DNA from: Gammaproteobacteria bacterium
GTDB taxonomy: Bacteria; Pseudomonadota; Gammaproteobacteria; Enterobacterales; Alteromonadaceae
Direction: 5' to 3'
Assembly: GCA_027484495.1 (NCBI GenBank)
Contig: JAIXSW010000313.1
Location: 1 to 8,444, forward strand
DNA: 8,444 nt
Of this stretch, positions 6,901 through 8,444 are shown piece after piece. Position numbers and translations under genes: made by a program. The notes beneath the pieces were generated by a model that was not told where the DNA came from, did no database searches, and was given only the letters and a program-made list of their open reading frames with translations. Position 1 is the first letter of the stretch, and each line of letters opens with the position of its first letter.

Positions 6901-7222
6901 GGCGACGTCGATGATTGGCATGATTGCGCTGGCCGGGATTATCGTGCGCAACTCGATCTTGCTGGTTGATGCGATCCAGCAACAAACTGCTGCTGGCGTC
7001 AGCCTGGAACAGGCCGTGGTGCACGCTTCCGCAGTGCGGGCACGACCTATTATTCTGACCGCGCTGGCGGCGATGTTAGGGGCGATGTTTATTCTGGATG
7101 ACCCAATTTTCGGTGGTCTGGCGGTGGCGCTGATTGCCGGTTTAGGCGTGTCGACCGTATTAACGTTGGTGGTGATCCCAGTGGTGTATTACGCCTATCA
7201 CTATCAGGCCAGCTCGGCCTGA
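3959..7222 (+). CDS. RND efflux transporter permease subunit (HAE-1-like)
   Basis: A proton-driven inner-membrane drug/solute exporter that should work as a trimer with the upstream adaptor. The 1087-residue protein has TM1 at about 18-37 ending in TPREEEPQI (37-45), a motif of one AcrB-related subfamily. A first periplasmic loop follows, then TM2-TM6 (about 360-515) and TM7 (about 553-572), a second periplasmic loop, and TM8-TM12 (about 931-1080). TM4 carries the proton-relay pair Asp423-Asp424 in GILVDDAIVVVEN. TM10 has Arg997 where AcrB has Lys940, while Arg1027 and Thr1034 match AcrB Arg971 and Thr978. AGGEG-type start support is good: AGGAG lies eight bases before the ATG. An array of 7-residue repeats (868-900) sits in the second periplasmic loop just before TM8 and makes the protein somewhat longer than usual relatives. 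No frameshift or truncation is seen. Class is firm; substrate unknown. Confidence 0.95.
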   Translation: MQLGISGRLAAAFKQNQITPLLALVSLLLGLFAVLVTPREEEPQIEVTFANVFIAYPGASAAMVEQQVAVPAEKIIAEIAGVKHVYSVSEPGRTVLTVQFEVGEKRTDALVRLYNAFYAKADWQPAAANIGPVLIKPKGIDDVPVFAVTLWSKNPQLGRAELQAAANLLEEQLQQVPGSRDIYTIGRQAEQVSVRLDPARLGAYQLSLPQLSQALQQAGTVRSSQAMLAPQQLVQLESGSFLTSAEDVAQLVVAVRSGTQGELLPVYLRDVADISHGVAEPDTYVQHLQPVGADGSAQSSAAVTVVVAKQPGFNAVDVTQALQQKLAQLQQSYLSQDIELSISRDYGLTAKDKADTLIHKLVFATASVVLLVGFALGKREAIVVGAAVVITLALTLFASWAYGFTLNRVSLFALIFSIGILVDDAIVVVENLHRHWLLGGKPLAEAVPLAVEEVGSPTILATFTVIAALLPMAFVSGLMGPYMSPIPLNASMGMLISLLVAFIFTPWLFLKMFANRTPTAGAHHAQDEKLEHFFRRLMQPMLRARAGRSNRLKLLIGLLAAITMSVLLVTSQQVVLKMLPFDNKSEFQVVVDLPEGSTLEQTQAVLNQVSQALLTLPEVTHLQSYAGTAAPMNFNGLVRQYYLRQLPWQGDVQVNLQDRHQRDEQSHAIALRVRPLLSKLEQSTGASIKLVEVPPGPPVMAPLVAEVYGPDYQAQLKAATQLQQQFAATPLLVDIDSTVEAAQPRWQLVADQQKAALLGVSVEAINQTLQMAVSGQTATFLRDDHKRQLTPVELQLGEGALANWAALGQLPVVSQSGQLIALSELTRKVETTRENTIYRKDLRPVVFVTADLAGGPDSPLYGMLDVKAALSQGDAALSQPSAALSQQNAALSQQNAAPAQHLFSVPTDTDQISIKWDGEWQITFETFRDMGIAYGVGLIMIYLLVVAQFKSYGVPLMIMAPIPLTIIGIMPGHWLLGVQFTATSMIGMIALAGIIVRNSILLVDAIQQQTAAGVSLEQAVVHASAVRARPIILTALAAMLGAMFILDDPIFGGLAVALIAGLGVSTVLTLVVIPVVYYAYHYQASSA
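6560..6658 (+). repeat. 21-bp in-frame tandem repeats inside the RND permease
   Basis: Four full 21-base units (6560-6580, 6581-6601, 6602-6622, 6623-6643) and a partial fifth (6644-6658) encode AALSQGD, AALSQPS, AALSQQN, AALSQQN and AAPAQ (residues 868-900). Units 3 and 4 are identical base for base, which points to recent duplication or active slippage. Because 21 is a multiple of three, copy-number change alters protein length without breaking the frame. The array lies in a periplasmic loop between the segment LAGGPDSPLYGMLDVK and the stretch leading into TM8. Confidence 0.93.
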
Positions 7223-7233
7223 TCCGGGGCTAA

Positions 7234-7252
7234 GCGCTGCCTTCGGCGGCGT
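7234..7252 (+). terminator. possible terminator hairpin after the efflux operon
   Basis: GCGCTGCC (7234-7241) can pair with GGCGGCGT (7245-7252) around a TTC loop, with two G-U pairs. It lies 11 bases after the permease stop. The following bases hold only scattered T runs (CTTT, then TTTTTA at about 7275-7280), so it is a weak intrinsic terminator at best. Confidence 0.4.
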
Positions 7253-7333
7253 CACCGCTTTGATATTTAATTGATTTTTACCTGCAACCTGACGGTAACC
7301 CGTTATCACCAAACCTTTGACCAGGCTTGAAAT

Positions 7334-7354
7334 CCGGGCCGGCATCCGGCCTGG
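7334..7354 (+). terminator. second GC-rich hairpin after the efflux operon
   Basis: CCGGGCCGG (7334-7342) pairs with CCGGCCTGG (7346-7354) around a CAT loop, with one G-U pair. It is a stable stem, but only CTGTTTG follows, not a clean T tract. It may back up termination of the efflux operon before the next transcription unit. Confidence 0.4.
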
Positions 7355-7487
7355 ACTCTGTTTGATAAAAATCTGATAAATGTTGTTTTACCTGTTACCT
7401 CCAAATTATCATTATTGAAGAACTTGGCTTTTTATTGTTATTAATATGTTGCGCTTCTGATTGGCGCCCAACTTAAAAAATATCAAT

Positions 7488-7493
7488 GAGGAG
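7488..7493 (+). promoter_or_regulatory. strong ribosome binding site of the 40-codon gene
   Basis: GAGGAG lies seven bases before ATG 7501, one of the best Shine-Dalgarno matches in the window. An in-frame ATG at 7486 overlaps this site and has no ribosome binding site of its own, so 7501 is the better start. Confidence 0.75.
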
Positions 7494-7500
7494 AGAAGAA

Positions 7501-7623
7501 ATGGATCTGATGATCGAAGCAGTAAACACACTGGGGAATTTTGACGTGAGCATGTTTGATCCACAAGTGCTGGATCCGGTGTTTGTAATTCCAATCATCA
7601 TCATTCTGACCCAAACCTTATAA
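7501..7623 (+). CDS. small acidic 40-residue protein with Ile-rich C-terminus, unknown function
   Basis: I do not recognise this gene. It encodes 40 residues from ATG 7501 to TAA 7621-7623. The peptide starts MDLMIEAVNTLGNFDVSMFD and has five acidic residues (Asp2, Glu6, Asp15, Asp20, Asp25) with no Lys, Arg, His or Cys, so it is strongly anionic. From Val27 it becomes very hydrophobic, with five Ile at 30 and 32-35, and ends LTQTL. The hydrophobic run (about 27-36) is short for a membrane span. Reality as a gene is supported by the strong ribosome binding site, independence from the preceding operon, and the hairpin directly after the stop. Possible readings are a precursor peptide for a ribosomally made, modified product whose enzymes lie downstream, a small membrane-associated protein, or an attenuator leader peptide (Ile run before a terminator). 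The first is my preferred inference, at low certainty. A start at 7486 would add MRREE. Confidence 0.65.
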   Translation: MDLMIEAVNTLGNFDVSMFDPQVLDPVFVIPIIIILTQTL

Positions 7624-7629
7624 GACGCA

Positions 7630-7660
7630 CAGACACCGGCACGGGTGTTGCCGGTGTCTG
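7630..7660 (+). terminator. hairpin terminator or attenuator after the 40-codon gene
   Basis: A perfect 12-bp stem pairs CAGACACCGGCA (7630-7641) with TGCCGGTGTCTG (7649-7660) around a seven-base loop. It begins six bases after the stop codon and is followed by TTT and, nine bases later, TTTT. The short T run suggests incomplete termination, which would give much more transcript of the small gene than of the genes behind it. Confidence 0.75.
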
Positions 7661-7691
7661 TTTCCGGACAGTTTTAAGCAGAGACGCTATT

Positions 7692-8408
7692 GTGAATTTT
7701 ATGCAGATGTCGATTGCACAGCTGGTGCTTTGGTTTGAACAGGCGTTGCAAAAAGGTGCTTTCCCCTACGTTTCAATGGAAGCCGGGTCCTTTGTACTCA
7801 GTGACAGTGTTGCAGAACGCACTTTACTTTATATGGGCTGCCGGCCATTTCAGGCGACGTTACAGACGTTGGGCCCGTTGCAGGGCCGAGTTCTGGCCGG
7901 CGAAGTTGAGCTGGAGGCGATCCGCTGCGAGGCGGTGACGGCTGAGACCCAGATGCACTACCGGTGTAGTGGCATTGTTGAGCGTCAGTGTTTCGGCGCT
8001 GGCAGCAGTTTTAACCTCGATGCGTGGCAGGCGGCGGATTTCAGTTGTAATACGAGCGCTTTGTTGCTGGTGCAGTTCAGTAAATCTGACGATATTCGTC
8101 ACCATCTGTGCTTTGACAGGCACAGCCTGCAACTGAGCCGGGTTTCGCTGCGCTCGCATCAGGACGCCCGGCTGTTTAATTTCATTGAAGTGTTAGCGCG
8201 CTCAAGCAGTGAACGCAGTGCAAACCTGCTGCAGCAACTGACAATGTCCGCAGTGCCGGAAATCGCCTGGCGGGCGTTGGAAGGGGTCTCAGCCAGATCT
8301 CCGCAGCAGGCAATGGCCCTGCTGCAACAGTATGCACAGAAACATCCATCACCGCTGATAGTGCAGCGTGCTGCCAAGGTGCTGAGTCCGGCCCGGGGAG
8401 TCTGCTGA
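7692..8408 (+). CDS. 238-residue cytoplasmic protein of unknown function
   Basis: I do not recognise this protein. It has no signal peptide or membrane span. The first 25 residues look like an amphipathic helix (SIAQLVLWFEQALQKG, 7-22). Residues about 25-150 look beta-rich with many short hydrophobic strands and the segment FGAGSSFNLDAWQAADFSC (101-119), perhaps a cupin-like or other beta-barrel fold. Residues about 158-232 look all-helical, with paired helices such as AVPEIAWRALEGVSA and QQAMALLQQYAQKHPSP that recall HEAT-type repeats. Seven cysteines (50, 79, 92, 100, 119, 140, 238) are spread without a clear metal motif. The start is GTG 7692, with AGAGA seven bases before it; ATG 7701 or 7707 are alternatives. 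The gene lies 68 bases after the 40-codon gene, beyond its hairpin, and its stop overlaps the next start (TGATG), so it is translationally coupled to that gene. Fold guesses are by eye only. Confidence 0.8.
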   Translation: MNFMQMSIAQLVLWFEQALQKGAFPYVSMEAGSFVLSDSVAERTLLYMGCRPFQATLQTLGPLQGRVLAGEVELEAIRCEAVTAETQMHYRCSGIVERQCFGAGSSFNLDAWQAADFSCNTSALLLVQFSKSDDIRHHLCFDRHSLQLSRVSLRSHQDARLFNFIEVLARSSSERSANLLQQLTMSAVPEIAWRALEGVSARSPQQAMALLQQYAQKHPSPLIVQRAAKVLSPARGVC

Positions 8409-8444
8409 TGGCAACTATTTTTCAGTTTGAAACGGCTCCTGCCA
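8408..8444 (+). CDS. start of a downstream gene, cut by window edge
   Basis: ATG 8408-8410 overlaps the stop of the preceding gene by one base and opens a frame (MATIFQFETAPA) that continues off the window. Twelve codons are too few to identify it. The overlap implies one operon and translational coupling with the 238-residue protein. Confidence 0.6.
   Translation, partial: MATIFQFETAPA

Noticed and set aside
6482..7024. Open frame of 180 codons on the minus strand inside the permease gene.
   Set aside because: It is antisense to a strongly conserved coding region, its composition is rich in Arg and His as expected of a shadow frame, and part of it is simply the 21-bp repeat read backwards.
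7294..7307. Imperfect inverted repeat GGTAAC-CC-GTTATC after the efflux operon.
   Set aside because: Six-base arms with a mismatch are too weak to call an operator without comparative data.
7424..7450. Possible promoter (TTGGCT ... TATGTT) or sigma-54 site before the 40-codon gene.
   Set aside because: The spacing of 15 is poor for sigma-70, and the GG and GC dinucleotides required for sigma-54 are not correctly spaced. The AT-rich leader probably contains the promoter, but I cannot place it.

Overview
The window looks like chromosomal DNA from a gammaproteobacterium. The GC content is moderate, Shine-Dalgarno sequences are Enterobacteria/Vibrio-like, and the 16S rRNA pseudouridine synthase reads as an RsuA orthologue close to the enterobacterial and marine gammaproteobacterial forms. 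I cannot fix the genus from sequence alone; Aeromonadales or Alteromonadales-type organisms would fit. I see no tRNA, rRNA, insertion sequence, CRISPR array or phage gene.

Layout. Bases 1-677 (minus strand) hold the N-terminal half of a neurotransmitter:sodium symporter (NSS) family transporter, cut by the window edge. A 335-base divergent intergenic region follows. Then, on the plus strand, come a small secreted solute-binding protein (1013-1756) with a Trp-rich signal peptide and rsuA (1833-2525), which ends at a perfect 16-bp inverted repeat that probably terminates transcription. A roughly 300-base AT-rich promoter and leader region (2580-2873) carries overlapping palindromes and an array of five 13-bp tandem repeats. 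It leads into a two-gene RND efflux operon: periplasmic adaptor (2874-3959) and inner-membrane permease (3959-7222), overlapping by one base. The permease contains an in-frame array of 21-bp repeats (7-residue AALSQxx units) in its second periplasmic domain. No outer-membrane channel or dedicated regulator is present in the window.

The last 1.2 kb is the least explained part. A 40-codon gene (7501-7623) has a near-ideal ribosome binding site and encodes a very acidic peptide with no Lys, Arg, His or Cys and an Ile-rich C-terminus. A strong hairpin lies 6 bases after its stop codon. It is followed by a 238-residue cytoplasmic protein I do not recognise (7692-8408), which overlaps by one base a further gene running off the window (8408-8444). 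The arrangement of small peptide, partial terminator and overlapping unknown genes resembles a ribosomally made peptide with its processing genes, or a leader-peptide/attenuator arrangement. Both readings are inference.

The adaptor and permease should act together as a proton-driven tripartite pump using a TolC-like channel encoded elsewhere. The NSS transporter and the divergent solute-binding protein may both handle amino acids, but nothing in the sequence proves they are functionally linked.
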